This document shows, one piece after another, positions 17,657 to 27,522 of a DNA stretch of 64,000 nucleotides. The position numbers and the translations under genes are program-made. Under the pieces are notes generated by a model. That model had not been told where the DNA came from. It saw only the letters and a program-made list of their open reading frames with translations, and ran no database searches. The stretch comes from an uncultured Eubacteriales bacterium (GTDB lineage: Bacteria; Bacillota; Clostridia; TANB77; CAG-508), in NCBI GenBank assembly GCA_948443845.1, contig CAOJUE010000001.1, positions 1-64,000 on the forward strand, written 5' to 3'. The first letter of the stretch is position 1. The number at the start of each line of letters is the position of its first letter.

Positions 17657-18421
17657 TCAAAATACTTCCTCTGGAATCTTCCATTCCCATTTACCAAATG
17701 GATTCTCATTCACACAAATTATTTTCGCTGGAATTTCTCGTTTAAATCTTTCCATTTTTTCTTTATCTCTACTCAAAATTACCGCACAATATTGATTTTG
17801 ACTTTCCTTCATTTCTTCCATTATCTCTTCAAAGTCTTCTGTTTCATCAAAAATCTCCATTTCATAAAAATTCTGAATCGCATAAATTCGAATTGTTTGC
17901 GCCAATTCTTCATAAATTTCACTATCATAATAAAGGGTTAGATTAAATAAAGGTATATTCTGAACTTTCCTATTTTTCATTTTGCGAAATCTCATATAAG
18001 CATTGGAATTTCCTAAACACACGATTTTATTAGGGTTAATTTTTTCGATTTCTTCACAAGTCAAATTATTTTTCAAAAGAATTTTTTCTCCTTGACAAAC
18101 CTCATTTGCAATCTTCACAATGGCTCGATTTAAACCATAACAGCAATCCTCCATTCCAATGATCAATTCTGCTTGATAAAGCAAGCCTTCCATACAAAGC
18201 AAAGCTGTAATATAAGGATTTCCATAATGTTCCACTAAAATTTTTTGCTTTCTTTTCGCCATTTTTTCTCGCTTCTTAAATTTCTCCATCAAACCAATCA
18301 ATTGCTGTACATCAAATTCAAAGGAATTAACTGTTTTATCCTCCTGCCAAATTTGATTTAACACTTTCTGATTTTCTTTTATTTGTTCCATCACTAAATT
18401 GACCAATTTTAAATTCTCCAT
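17657..18421 (-). CDS. Hypothetical 254-aa protein
   Basis: No family recognised. The protein is helical in its first third (MEQIKENQKVLNQIWQEDK) with two Cys near residues 93-94 (MEDCCYGLN) and a possible alpha/beta core ending in CAVILSRDKEKMERF. No signal peptide. It is transcribed 14 bases after the 779-aa gene at 18436-20775, so the two probably work together. Confidence 0.6.
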   Translation of the reverse strand: MENLKLVNLVMEQIKENQKVLNQIWQEDKTVNSFEFDVQQLIGLMEKFKKREKMAKRKQKILVEHYGNPYITALLCMEGLLYQAELIIGMEDCCYGLNRAIVKIANEVCQGEKILLKNNLTCEEIEKINPNKIVCLGNSNAYMRFRKMKNRKVQNIPLFNLTLYYDSEIYEELAQTIRIYAIQNFYEMEIFDETEDFEEIMEEMKESQNQYCAVILSRDKEKMERFKREIPAKIICVNENPFGKWEWKIPEEVF

Positions 18422-18435
18422 TTTCCCTCTTTTAC

Positions 18436-20775
18436 TTATCTTACTAATTCTCTAGCACGTTCAATTCGCTCTACTAGCTTATCAATTTTCGCCATTTTTT
18501 CTTCACTATAACCACTTTGAACAGAAAGTCCCAAATGTTTCTTCAATCCTTTTCCCCAACTCTCAGAATGAATGACTTTATCCGCTTTTCCTTCTTCCAT
18601 CAATTGAATCAAAACCTTTCGATTGATTTTTCTATCTTGTTCAATTTGTGATTTATGATTTACAAATTCCTCTTCTGACATCACATAAGTCGCAGAACCA
18701 TAATTAATTTTCGTTCCTTCTTTCGTCCCTTTATACATTTTTTCAATGACAACGGTTCCATTCTTTATGTTAGGTAGCATAAATACAACTGTCCCATCTA
18801 AATAGGCTTTAGAAGTACAATTCGAATCCATTTGCGAAAACAATTGCCAACGATAAACTGGATCTGTCACATATTGATTTCTCTTTATACTTTCCGCAAC
18901 ATTTCTTCTTTCTTTGCTACTACCAGTCTTTTCCCCATAAACCATATCTTTTGAAATACAAACTGCTTGAATCAAATACATTCTAGCCTCATTTTGCGCT
19001 TTGATTTCTTCTTCGTTTTTTCCTGTTCCATCAAAGCTACTAAAGATAAAATTCATTTTTTCTTCTTCTGACATATGCGAATTTTTCAATACTTTATAGA
19101 CTTTTTCCAAATCTAATTCTTTCGTCATTAGTAAATCTTTGGCATCATGTGGTTTCAGTTGTTGATTGGCAATTAAATCATACACAATTTCTTCGCCATT
19201 CCAATCCATTAACATTCGAATTGGCAACAAATCCGATTGATACAACTTTTTGAAATCTTCTTTATATTCCCCTTCTGTCTCATAAATTTTCTCAACAATT
19301 CGTTCTGAAAGTCCTGTTTGTACTTCTGATTCTCGTCCTTTTAACTTGATTTCTCGAAACAATAAAGCATATCTTTCAAAATCTTTCGAATTACCAGAGT
19401 CTTCTTTCATTTTTGCATAATAACCCATCAGTTCTTCAACATTTACCTCTGATTTTAAATCATACAAAGCATCACAATCAAGTGCTTTATTCAAATCCAT
19501 TTGATTTCTCATATACATTTTTACTAAATCGGTTTTGTCTATCAAATTTTCACCATATAAATAATCAATACTTTCCACTTTATAATCCTTAAGATTTTCC
19601 AAAGCTCCCTTAATTTCCTCCGAAGTCAAAGCATCAAAAGCTACTAAGAATTCAAAATTGTAGGCTTCCTGTTTCATCAGTTCCTGTTTTTCCTTCGCCG
19701 TAAATTTCATTAAAGGAAACGCGCCTGCTTGTACAATATCATTTAGCGATTGTTCTCCTCTTAAAATAGCCTTCTTCATCTCCATCAATTGTTGATTTCC
19801 AAAATACGCTTTTTTTCCCTCTATACTCGTTGTAATTCTTTTCAAATCCTCCTTTAATTCTTTGGTGGAATATTGCATGTATTGCTTTTGTTCTTGATAT
19901 AACATTAAAACTTTTGCATTCATAGTAAGCTTAGGATTAACGTTTTGACTAACATATTCCATCACTTCAGCACAATTTTTATTTTCCGAAGGAGTTATGT
20001 CGTTAGAATAATCCTCCAACATCTTCTTTGCACGCCAAGCCGATAATAACATTAATTTTTCAACATCAATTTTATCACTATTCGCTTTTATTACATTTAA
20101 CAATTCTCTAATATAAGCTAATTCTTCCAAATCTTCTAATTCTTCTTTTGAAAATTCTTTTCCCAAAGTTTGATTCATCCTTTTACAATCTTCCACCAAT
20201 TGGTAAAAATTTTCTTGTACTACATATTCCAAAAAGCTTCCGTTTCCACTATAATAGCATAAACAATCCTTAAAATCCACAACACTAATGTTTGGTATCA
20301 CTTTTTTTAAAACTTGGTGTTGCTCCATATCTCTTATCAAAGCGTCATTTTTCTGTTTTATATCTGTTGATTTTTCTTTTCCTCCTAAAAACTCATCTAC
20401 TGTCACGAAAAAGTCAATTTCTGCTCGCCCATTTTGTTTTGTGATATGTGGTAATTCTGCATTCACACCTTTTAATAATTCCTTTACATTGTCATAGCAT
20501 TGTTTTGTAAGAAACGTATCTGCAATTGACAATTTACTTAAATCTCCCTCTAATGCCCTTTTTAAATTAATCGCCATACAGAAAATCAGTCGTTCTTTAT
20601 CAACATTTTTCTCCTGTTCTTTCAGATAATCAACTATTTTATTTTGTTCACATGCAAAAGCATTGGCTCCTTTTATCTCAACCAGCACATATTTCAATTG
20701 TTCAACGAAAATAAGCTTTCCCACTTTTTCAAAAATCTCCTCTAAACTCATTTGACTTACTCTACTTTTTACCAT
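18436..20775 (-). CDS. Large uncharacterised 779-aa protein
   Basis: No family recognised and no transmembrane segment. It is rich in charged helices, with repeated helical units through the middle that suggest an alpha-solenoid or coiled scaffold. The C-terminal 150 residues hold a beta-rich domain (GTVVFMLPNIKNGTVVIEKMY, part). It is the first gene of a two-gene unit with 17657-18421. Codon use is like the rest of the window and there is no in-frame CGG. Confidence 0.6.
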   Translation of the reverse strand: MVKSRVSQMSLEEIFEKVGKLIFVEQLKYVLVEIKGANAFACEQNKIVDYLKEQEKNVDKERLIFCMAINLKRALEGDLSKLSIADTFLTKQCYDNVKELLKGVNAELPHITKQNGRAEIDFFVTVDEFLGGKEKSTDIKQKNDALIRDMEQHQVLKKVIPNISVVDFKDCLCYYSGNGSFLEYVVQENFYQLVEDCKRMNQTLGKEFSKEELEDLEELAYIRELLNVIKANSDKIDVEKLMLLSAWRAKKMLEDYSNDITPSENKNCAEVMEYVSQNVNPKLTMNAKVLMLYQEQKQYMQYSTKELKEDLKRITTSIEGKKAYFGNQQLMEMKKAILRGEQSLNDIVQAGAFPLMKFTAKEKQELMKQEAYNFEFLVAFDALTSEEIKGALENLKDYKVESIDYLYGENLIDKTDLVKMYMRNQMDLNKALDCDALYDLKSEVNVEELMGYYAKMKEDSGNSKDFERYALLFREIKLKGRESEVQTGLSERIVEKIYETEGEYKEDFKKLYQSDLLPIRMLMDWNGEEIVYDLIANQQLKPHDAKDLLMTKELDLEKVYKVLKNSHMSEEEKMNFIFSSFDGTGKNEEEIKAQNEARMYLIQAVCISKDMVYGEKTGSSKERRNVAESIKRNQYVTDPVYRWQLFSQMDSNCTSKAYLDGTVVFMLPNIKNGTVVIEKMYKGTKEGTKINYGSATYVMSEEEFVNHKSQIEQDRKINRKVLIQLMEEGKADKVIHSESWGKGLKKHLGLSVQSGYSEEKMAKIDKLVERIERARELVR

Positions 20776-20891
20776 AATTCTTCTCCTTTTTCAATTTGTT
20801 TTTATCCTCTATCTTTTATTGTATCATATTTTTACATAAATGTCAAATTATGTAAATTCAAAATTTCCCTATTTTTATTTTCAAATAATAC

Positions 20892-20920
20892 TTGCAAATT
20901 TTCAGATTAAACGATATAAT
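20892..20920 (+). promoter_or_regulatory. Promoter of hpf
   Basis: TTGCAA (20892-20897) and TATAAT (20915-20920) are 17 bases apart, about 58 bases upstream of the start codon. Confidence 0.7.
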
Positions 20921-20977
20921 CTTTTTATAATAAAAAGAAGTGTATTTCACACTTCCATAGAAAGGATGGGATAAATC

Positions 20978-21520
20978 ATGAAAATAACCATTACAGGAAA
21001 AGACCTAAAAGCAACAGATGCAATCAGAGATTATGCTGAAAAAAAATTAAATCGAATTGAAAAATATTTTGATGAAGAAAATTCAAATGATGTTGAAGTG
21101 AATGTTACCATTAAAAACGAAAAAGACATTCAAACTGCTGAAATGTATATCTACACACGCGGAACTTCTTATAAAGCAGTAACCGAATCAAGAGATTTGT
21201 ATGCTTCAATTGATAAAGATATCGATATTTTAGAAGGACAAATGCGCAAAACCAAAGCCAAAAGAGAAAAAATGATGAAAGATTCTTCCATTAAACAAAT
21301 TACCATCACAGGCGATGAAGAAAAACAAATCGAAAACGAAGTCATCAAAAATGCGTATTATGATGTAAGACCAATTTCAATTGAAGATGCCAAAATCAAA
21401 TTATCCGAAAAAAGCGGAAACATTTTTTATACGTTTATCAATGTCGATACAGGCAAAGTAAATGTCATCTTCAAATTAAAAGACTCCAAAAATTTTGGTT
21501 TAATCGAACCAGCCAATTAA
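20978..21520 (+). CDS. hpf: Long-form ribosome hibernation promoting factor
   Basis: The 180-aa protein has the N-terminal S30AE domain (about 1-105, MKITITGKDLKATDAIRDY) and the C-terminal dimerisation domain (about 120-180, with VRPISIEDAKIKLSEKS and FYTFINVDTGKVNVIF). The long form joins two 70S ribosomes into inactive 100S particles in resting cells. AAAGGATGGG precedes the ATG. Monocistronic, with its own promoter and terminator. Confidence 0.96.
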   Translation: MKITITGKDLKATDAIRDYAEKKLNRIEKYFDEENSNDVEVNVTIKNEKDIQTAEMYIYTRGTSYKAVTESRDLYASIDKDIDILEGQMRKTKAKREKMMKDSSIKQITITGDEEKQIENEVIKNAYYDVRPISIEDAKIKLSEKSGNIFYTFINVDTGKVNVIFKLKDSKNFGLIEPAN

Positions 21521-21530
21521 AAATTTTTCA

Positions 21531-21561
21531 AAACAGGTAATTTTCCAAAAATTACCTGTTT
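21531..21561 (+). terminator. Terminator of hpf
   Basis: AAACAGGTAATTTT pairs with AAAATTACCTGTTT, followed by a T-rich tract. Confidence 0.85.
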
Positions 21562-21641
21562 ATTTTGTTTCTATTGGCACATCATATATATTGAAAATAC
21601 ATTATATGTTTTTTCAATATATATAGCGGAGGTGAATAGAA

Positions 21642-21842
21642 ATGGCAAGAAATAGTAGAAAAGCAGTTCCAGAAGCAATGGATTCATTAGACAGATTTAA
21701 ATATGAAGTAGCTTCAGAAGTTGGTGTTAACTTAAAAAATGGTTACAACGGAAATATATCTGCAAAAGACGCTGGAAAAATCGGTGGACAAATGGTTAAA
21801 AAAATGATTGAACAAGCTGAAAACCAAATGTTAAACAAATAG
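21642..21842 (+). CDS. Small acid-soluble spore protein, alpha/beta type
   Basis: A 66-aa DNA-binding spore protein. It contains FKYEVASEVGVNL and GGQMVKKMIEQAE, the two conserved helices with the GPR protease recognition region near the first. The gene has a strong ribosome-binding site (GGAGGTGAATAG-AAATG context) and its upstream region holds an AT-rich inverted repeat (about 21586-21627). Probably forespore-expressed. Confidence 0.92.
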   Translation: MARNSRKAVPEAMDSLDRFKYEVASEVGVNLKNGYNGNISAKDAGKIGGQMVKKMIEQAENQMLNK

Positions 21843-21874
21843 TTATAGTGAACTATAGATAATTTTTAATAAAG

Positions 21875-21911
21875 CGGGTTTAAAAATGAGTTTTTCTTAT
21901 TTTTAGATCCG
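21875..21911 (+). terminator. Terminator of the spore protein gene
   Basis: CGGGTTTAAAAA pairs with TTTTTAGATCCG, with two wobble pairs, followed by TTTTG. Confidence 0.65.
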
Positions 21912-21928
21912 TTTTGTTGTATAAAACT

Positions 21929-21953
21929 AGGAGCACAGAAAAACCATGCTCCT
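21929..21953 (-). terminator. Terminator of coaB
   Basis: AGGAGCA and TGCTCCT form a 7-bp stem with an 11-base loop, just downstream of the coaB stop at 21965 on the minus strand. Confidence 0.65.
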
Positions 21954-21964
21954 ATTGACCGTAT

Positions 21965-22729
21965 TTAGAATATCAACTCTTTAATTGCTATAGCAATTTC
22001 CTTCTTCGTCTGGCATTCGCCTACCACACCATTCTTACCAACAATCATTGCCCAATGCTTTCCGCCTCCGATTTTGGACAAATCATTGGCAACAATGTAA
22101 TCTGCCTGATTCTTTTCACGCAATCTTGTCGCTATTGTTAACAGTTCCTCTTTACTCACACCATCAAGTAACTTGAAACCAATCAGTTTCACACTAGGTT
22201 CTAACTTCTTAATCATGCCAATTACTTTTGGCGTCAGGCTGTACATGGTCATCAGATGTGGCTCATAAGACGACATCTTTCCACTGTTATCTGCAATAAC
22301 GCGTGGATTTTCAAAGATTTCCATAAGCCTTTGCTTAGTCATTGCTTCTGGCGAAGTATTTTGGAATGTCTCCCAAATTTCTTCTACTAGTTCTTCTGCC
22401 CTTATGGAATATTTTCCTGCATAATCGCCTACCGCAGCAGAATGAATCACGATATCAATCTTATTTTCACGAAAGATTTTCTGCAAAGCCTCGATTAAGT
22501 CTTGCGTCGACTCAATTGTGACATACTCTATCTTGGAACTATCTACACGAGGCTTATACGACATCTTCGTAGAAATGAAAAAGATTTTCTCAATTTCTTC
22601 TGCCTTTTCTTCCAAAAATGTTTCTGCAAAAACACAACCAAGTGCACCAGTTGACATATTGGTGATTTTCATCACCGAGTCAATTCTTTCATTCGTAGGT
22701 CCTGAAGTAATGATAATTTTTTTCTTCAT
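21965..22729 (-). CDS. coaB: Phosphopantothenate-cysteine ligase, stand-alone type
   Basis: CoaB joins 4'-phosphopantothenate and cysteine in coenzyme A synthesis. The 254-aa protein begins KKIIITSGPTNERID, with the nucleotide-binding TSGPT/E motif, and has SAAVGDY and IVANDLSKIGGGKH in the conserved places. It lacks the CoaC decarboxylase domain, as in the separate CoaB of streptococci and many Clostridia. It lies 16 bases after the nitrilase-family gene. Confidence 0.85.
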   Translation of the reverse strand: MKKKIIITSGPTNERIDSVMKITNMSTGALGCVFAETFLEEKAEEIEKIFFISTKMSYKPRVDSSKIEYVTIESTQDLIEALQKIFRENKIDIVIHSAAVGDYAGKYSIRAEELVEEIWETFQNTSPEAMTKQRLMEIFENPRVIADNSGKMSSYEPHLMTMYSLTPKVIGMIKKLEPSVKLIGFKLLDGVSKEELLTIATRLREKNQADYIVANDLSKIGGGKHWAMIVGKNGVVGECQTKKEIAIAIKELIF

Positions 22730-22745
22730 GTTCTGTTCCTCCTTT

Positions 22746-23606
22746 TCATAAACTGGTTATCACTACGTTTCTTGGATTGTTGTTATAGTTATCGCTCCTT
22801 CCAAATCTACTTAAGGCTTCTGGAATGATAAACTCGCCATAAACGCACTCTGCCTTTGTTGGTGACAAAGATAAAATATGCGTTAGGTTTCTTTTGGTAT
22901 TGATTCCTTCTTTTTCTAGCCATTCTTTTTCGTGAATCGAAATCGGACCATACATATAACTTTGCCCATCCCCATAATCCTCTCCCTTATAGGTACTTAC
23001 GCAATTAAGCATAAATGTATAAATGGATTCATTATGATTATGAGTTACCATTGTTTCTTCCTCAAAAACATGGGTGTTCGAATTCGAACAAATGGTAAAA
23101 ATCCCAAAAAGATTTTCTCGATATTGCGAATTTCTTGCTACATAATAAGCAAGATGATAATATTCCATGCAATTAAAGATATAAATCTTTTTTCCTTTTA
23201 CCGTAAACTCATGTTTGTGAAGCTCAGCCTTTAAAAATTCCTCTGGTTCTCGATAAGAAATTTTTCTTGCCATTGGCTCGGCACCAGAAGCATACCCTTT
23301 TGGGATTTCAAATTTCGTTCCGTTTTGAAAAACGACTGTCCGATTGATTCCATCCTTGTAATAACTTCCAGCAACAACAATCTTGTTTGGCTTTGAAAAT
23401 GCTTGATAAGTTTCTTCAAATTTAGTCATATACGCCATTTCAGGAAATAAGGTAATATCTGCTTGGTTGTTTTGCATCATTTGGAATGCTTTTTTGAGTT
23501 GTTCTTCCATACGATCCGTCTCAATCAAATATTCATCTGTGCTATTGCAATCTAATGTCATATTCAACTGAAACATCCATACTGATAAATATTTATCTAT
23601 CCGCAT
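22746..23606 (-). CDS. Carbon-nitrogen hydrolase (nitrilase superfamily) protein
   Basis: The 286-aa protein shows the nitrilase triad region: glutamate in ITLFPEMAYM (near residue 57), lysine near LKAELHKHEF, and cysteine in KIYIFNCMEYYHL. Substrate unknown. It is divergent from a LysR gene, which may control it, and precedes coaB. Two in-frame CGG codons are read without a shift: codon 2 (23601-23603; a shift would stop at once) and codon 89 (23340-23342). The catalytic cysteine is in the unshifted frame. This makes it a counter-example to CGG quadruplet decoding, or a recent import. Confidence 0.78.
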   Translation of the reverse strand: MRIDKYLSVWMFQLNMTLDCNSTDEYLIETDRMEEQLKKAFQMMQNNQADITLFPEMAYMTKFEETYQAFSKPNKIVVAGSYYKDGINRTVVFQNGTKFEIPKGYASGAEPMARKISYREPEEFLKAELHKHEFTVKGKKIYIFNCMEYYHLAYYVARNSQYRENLFGIFTICSNSNTHVFEEETMVTHNHNESIYTFMLNCVSTYKGEDYGDGQSYMYGPISIHEKEWLEKEGINTKRNLTHILSLSPTKAECVYGEFIIPEALSRFGRSDNYNNNPRNVVITSL

Positions 23607-23636
23607 ATTCTCTACTCCTTTCGATTTGATACTTGC

Positions 23637-23665
23637 ATTATACCTAAAAAAATGATATAATTCAA
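23637..23665 (-). promoter_or_regulatory. Promoter of the nitrilase-coaB unit
   Basis: On the minus strand TTGAAT and TATAAT have a 17-base spacer, 30 bases before the nitrilase start and inside the intergenic region shared with the divergent LysR gene. Confidence 0.65.
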
Positions 23666-23707
23666 ATACATATTAGTAATATTTATTATAATCGGAGGTT
23701 ATATCAT

Positions 23708-24602
23708 ATGAATATCAATTTTGAATACTATAAAACTTTTTATTACGTAACAATCTATGGAAGTATTAGCAAAGCCGCTAATTTTCTACATATCTCGCAA
23801 CCCGCCATAACCAAGTCCATTCAAAAATTGGAACAAGAATTGGATATGACACTTCTTTATCGAACCCCCAAAGGAGTTTGTTTAACCGAAAATGGGAAAA
23901 TATTTTTTGAATTCATCAAAAATGGTGTCGAAAGTTTTATGAATGGCGAGCATAAACTAACTGCACTTAATCATTTAGAAACCGGTCTCCTTAGAATTGG
24001 TGCAAGCACAACTATCACGAAATATTTTTTACTTCCCTATATCGAAAAATTTCACAAAACTTACCCTAAAATTGATATTTCAATTACCAACCATTTAACC
24101 AATACTCTATTATCCTTATTAAAAAAAGGCAGTCTTGACTTTTTATTGATTAATCTTCCTATGAAATCGGATGACAGTTTAAATGTAATTCCATGCGCGA
24201 AACTTCATGATTGTTTTGCCGGAAATTTAGAATATAAAAAACAAATTACGGAAACCATTTCTTTAAAAGATTTGGTCACAAATTACCCAATTATCACCCA
24301 AAAAGAGCCCTCTAATACAAGAGCCTTTTTGAATTCCTTGATGGAAGAAAATCACATTGACTTTCATCCACAATTTGATATTGTCAGTTATAGTTTAGTG
24401 AAAGATTTTGCCAAAATCGGCATGGGAATTTCGTATATCACAAAAGAATTTACCAAATCTGAATTACAAAACAATGATTTATACCCTATACCAATTATCG
24501 AAAAAATACCAACTAGGCATTTGCGGAATCGTAACAATGAAGTCCACCATCAATACGCTTGCTGCTCAAAAACTAATGGATAGGATTCTTGGTAAGGATT
24601 AA
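23708..24602 (+). CDS. LysR-family transcriptional regulator; needs a +1 shift at CGG
   Basis: The N-terminal helix-turn-helix (YYVTIYGSISKAANFLHISQ and PAITKSIQKLE) and the substrate-binding domain starting near residue 92 identify a LysR regulator. The zero frame departs from the family after TTG-CGG (24524). Skipping the C gives GIVTMKSTINTLAAQKLMD, the normal C-terminal strand and helix, and a 297-aa protein of typical length. This is the only shift site on the plus strand, and it is again CGG in the sense of the gene. It probably regulates the divergent nitrilase gene. Confidence 0.9.
24524..24527 (+). other. +1 frameshift / quadruplet site CGGA in the lysR gene
   Basis: Context TTG-CGG-AAT at codon 273; C-GGA restores LGIVTMKSTINTL at the C terminus. 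Confidence 0.85.
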
Positions 24603-24646
24603 TGGATATGCTTTACTATGATACTTATTGTTAATATTATTTATAG

Positions 24647-24687
24647 AAAAGAAACCCATAAAGTCTTCAAACTCTATAGGTTTCTTT
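24647..24687. terminator. Bidirectional terminator between lysR and the receiver gene
   Basis: AAAGAAACC with GGTTTCTTT (plus inner ATA/TAT pairs) between two convergent genes, T-rich on both strands. Confidence 0.75.
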
Positions 24688-24692
24688 CTTTT

Positions 24693-25175
24693 TTACAGAT
24701 TTAGGAAATTCTTCAGAACTCCCACTACTTCCTCTGCACTTTTACCTTGACCGATAAACTCTTTTGGAATTTTACCTTCATCCATTCTTTCATAGATTTC
24801 ATAAAAATCTTCAGAAGAATATCCAATAATAGTCGGTAAATTCCATTTTTTGCGCCTATATTCAAATTTTATATCTCTAATAAATTCTACTCCCGCATAT
24901 TTCAAAATAGATTTATTGATATCTCTTGGAAACTGCATATCCAAAATGATAATATCCACATTTGGTTCATCACTTATTACGCATTCGACAAAAGACGCTT
25001 GAATTGTCTCCGTATGTACATAATTAGTCAATCCATATTTTTTGAGCAATTCTATGAGCCTATCATACTTGAATTCATTATCTTCAACTATCAGAATTCT
25101 TTTTTCTTTTGTTTCCTGTGCTACATCGCATTTTCTCCGTAACACTTTTTGATCTACATTTGCATTTGCCATCAT
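24693..25175 (-). CDS. Receiver-domain-like protein
   Basis: The 160-aa protein has a receiver-like fold: RILIVEDNEFKYDRL with the acidic pair, VDIIILDMQFPRD with the likely phosphorylated aspartate, and a late TIIGYSSEDF. There is no output domain. The start is the ATG at 25175 (or the next codon) after AGGAG. An in-frame CGG at codon 13 (25137-25139, TTA-CGG-AGA) is not shifted; a shift there would stop five codons later. The same TTA-CGG-AGA context shifts in the gene at 63392. Confidence 0.72.
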   Translation of the reverse strand: MMANANVDQKVLRRKCDVAQETKEKRILIVEDNEFKYDRLIELLKKYGLTNYVHTETIQASFVECVISDEPNVDIIILDMQFPRDINKSILKYAGVEFIRDIKFEYRRKKWNLPTIIGYSSEDFYEIYERMDEGKIPKEFIGQGKSAEEVVGVLKNFLNL

Positions 25176-25248
25176 AAAGCACTCCTTTCGTATCGCATTG
25201 TAAATTATGTTTATTCAGTTTACTTTTTAATTCTAGCACAATTTACTT

Positions 25249-27485
25249 TTATTTGCAATAGTGATTTACTTTCATTTTTCCTTTGCTATCAACTCTTATC
25301 GAAATTTCTCCGCACAAATCTGTTCGAAATATTCTACTTCCGCAAATTCTGCAATCTCTCCAAAACATCCTTGTTTGGATGCCCATAATTATTCTCTCCT
25401 ACTCCAATGACTGCAACTTTTGGTGTAATCTTCTCCAAAATTTCCTGAATTGACGACGATTTTGACCCATGATGCGCTACTTTCAAAATATCGCAATCTA
25501 AAATATTGGAATTCTTGTATTTTTGTAAAATCTCCTTCTCTGCCTTTTCCTCGATGTCGCCCGTAAACAGCATCGTAAAGTCGCGGCACATGAATTTTGC
25601 CAAAATCGAATTATTGTTAATTCCATTATCAGCAATCATATTTTGGCTATCCGGCCACAAAATTTGGAATTGGCAATACTTATCAATTTTGATGACATCT
25701 CCTGCTTGCACAGAAATCACTTTTACATTTTTAGACTTTGCCAATTTCAAAAATTCGACGCAATTTTCATACTCGCTATCCTGTTTGCCAAGAATAATCG
25801 TATCTACTTTTAAGTTTTCCACAACCGCAAACAATCCACCACAGTGATCCGCATCAAAATGGCTGACCATCAAAAAATCAATTTTTGTGATTTTTCGGTC
25901 CAGTAAATAAGGCACCACAACCTGTTCTCCATAATCATAATCTCGATTATTTCCGCCATCAATAATAATATTTTTTCCCAACGGACTTCTTATAACACAG
26001 CAATCTCCGCTGTCCCACATCGACAAAATAAATTTTTAAGTTCTGCGGAATCAAAGATACCATTTTTAATAGCATTACGACTACAATCACTAGTGCAATT
26101 AATTTTTTCCAATATTTCTTCAACATTTGGCTCATTCGATTACTCAAAATAAAGCGCAAAAACGGAAATTTTTTCTGATGAAATAAAAATATAACTGCAC
26201 TGATTGCCACATAATACAAAATCACCATCCAAAAATCTGGTGTCGCCAAATACATTTTCGAAAATGGCAACTGGCTGCAAACTTCAGCAACTTTAAAAAT
26301 AATTGCAACCAAAAATTCTTCCACTATCGCAAAAATCGCGCCAATTTGCGGAAACAACAAACCAATTATCATGCTGATGTATCCAATGGCTAAAATTGGT
26401 CCTACAAGAAAATAAATCATCAAATTGGAAACAAAAAAAGTAAGTGAAATCGTGTTAAAACAATATACCATAATAGGAACAATCAAAATTTGCGCAGCAA
26501 AACTCACCAAAAACACTTCCAAAAACGATTTGACAAATTTCGACTTTATCTTCCATTTGCATACAAAAAATCGTTTCAAAAAGTTATGAAATAGCACAAT
26601 TCCCAAGGTTCCACCAAACGAAAGCCACATTCCAACTGCAAAAATGTTAAATGGATTGATAAACAGTAATATAAAAAACGTAAACAAAATTGTCACATAA
26701 AAATTATTTCTTCGATAAAAATTCTGACTAATCAAAAGCATCCCACTCATAATACACGCTCTCATGCACGACGGCGCGCCACCGGTAATGAGTACGAAAA
26801 ACGCAAGCATCGCTAAAATCAGCATATTTTTCAATTTCTTTCGATTGATGAATTTATCCAAAATCAATTGCATACCAATCACCACATACGAAACATGCAT
26901 TCCTGAAATCGCTAGCACATGAGACATACTGCTATTTTTAAAATTTTCCTTAATTTCATCATCCAACTGGCTACTATCACCTAGCAAAATTCCCTGCAAA
27001 AAAGCATTGGTATCTTCTGTATAAATCTTCTCCAGCACTTCGTAAAACTTGATTTTTAAATCATAAATTTTTTCCATTAAACTTGGCTGATGTTCCAAAA
27101 TCTGCGGATTTTTCGCATACAAACTTCCATAAATTTTGCTCTGTTTCAAATAATTTCGATAACTAAATCCCTTATAATTTCGTGCCACAGCACCTTTGGA
27201 AAATTCCCCTTCAAATTGCACCATGTCACCATATTTCAAATCGCAATCTTGGGAAGTGTACAAAATTAATTTGGTATTTTTTGTCTTTTGCCTATTCGAT
27301 TTTACAATTTTGACAACATAACTGTTCGAACGCGCTTTTTCAGTTTTAAGGCTCACAACTTTTGCAACTGCGTTTAAATCGCACGTTTCTGGATATGTTT
27401 TATCAAACGAAAAAATAAGGGCTATATTTTTGATTAGCCCCCATCCAATTAAAATAATCAATACTATTTTTATCAATTGTTTCAT
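25249..27485 (-). CDS. comEC: ComEC/Rec2 DNA-uptake channel; needs two +1 shifts at CGG
   Basis: ComEC forms the membrane channel for single-stranded DNA uptake. The merged 744-aa protein has the N-terminal DUF4131 region, the multi-helix competence domain (AISGMHVSYVVIG) and a C-terminal metallo-beta-lactamase domain (HFDADHCGG, HHGSKSS). The first break, CAG-CGG-AGA, is in the domain's opening motif; skipping the C gives VDVGQGDCCVIRS. The second, TTG-CGG-AAG-TAG, would end the protein two codons later; skipping the C adds GSRIFRTDLCGEISI and 15 more residues, the usual end of the family. Normal length results. Confidence 0.92.
25339..25342 (-). other. +1 frameshift / quadruplet site CGGA in comEC (second)
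   Basis: Context TTG-CGG-AAG followed by TAG; C-GGA at codon 715 gives the family's C-terminal GSRIFRTD and reads past the stop. Confidence 0.85.
26006..26009 (-). other. +1 frameshift / quadruplet site CGGA in comEC (first)
   Basis: Context CAG-CGG-AGA at codon 493; C-GGA produces the invariant VDVGQGD motif at the start of the hydrolase domain. Confidence 0.9.
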
Positions 27486-27522
27486 GGCTAAATCTCCTTT
27501 TTAAAATTTAGCCCCCAGCAAT

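Noticed and set aside
23231..23419. The +1 frame of the nitrilase-family gene after codon 89 as the true reading
   Set aside because: The catalytic cysteine and following family sequence are in the zero frame; the +1 frame is not family-like and stops at 23231.
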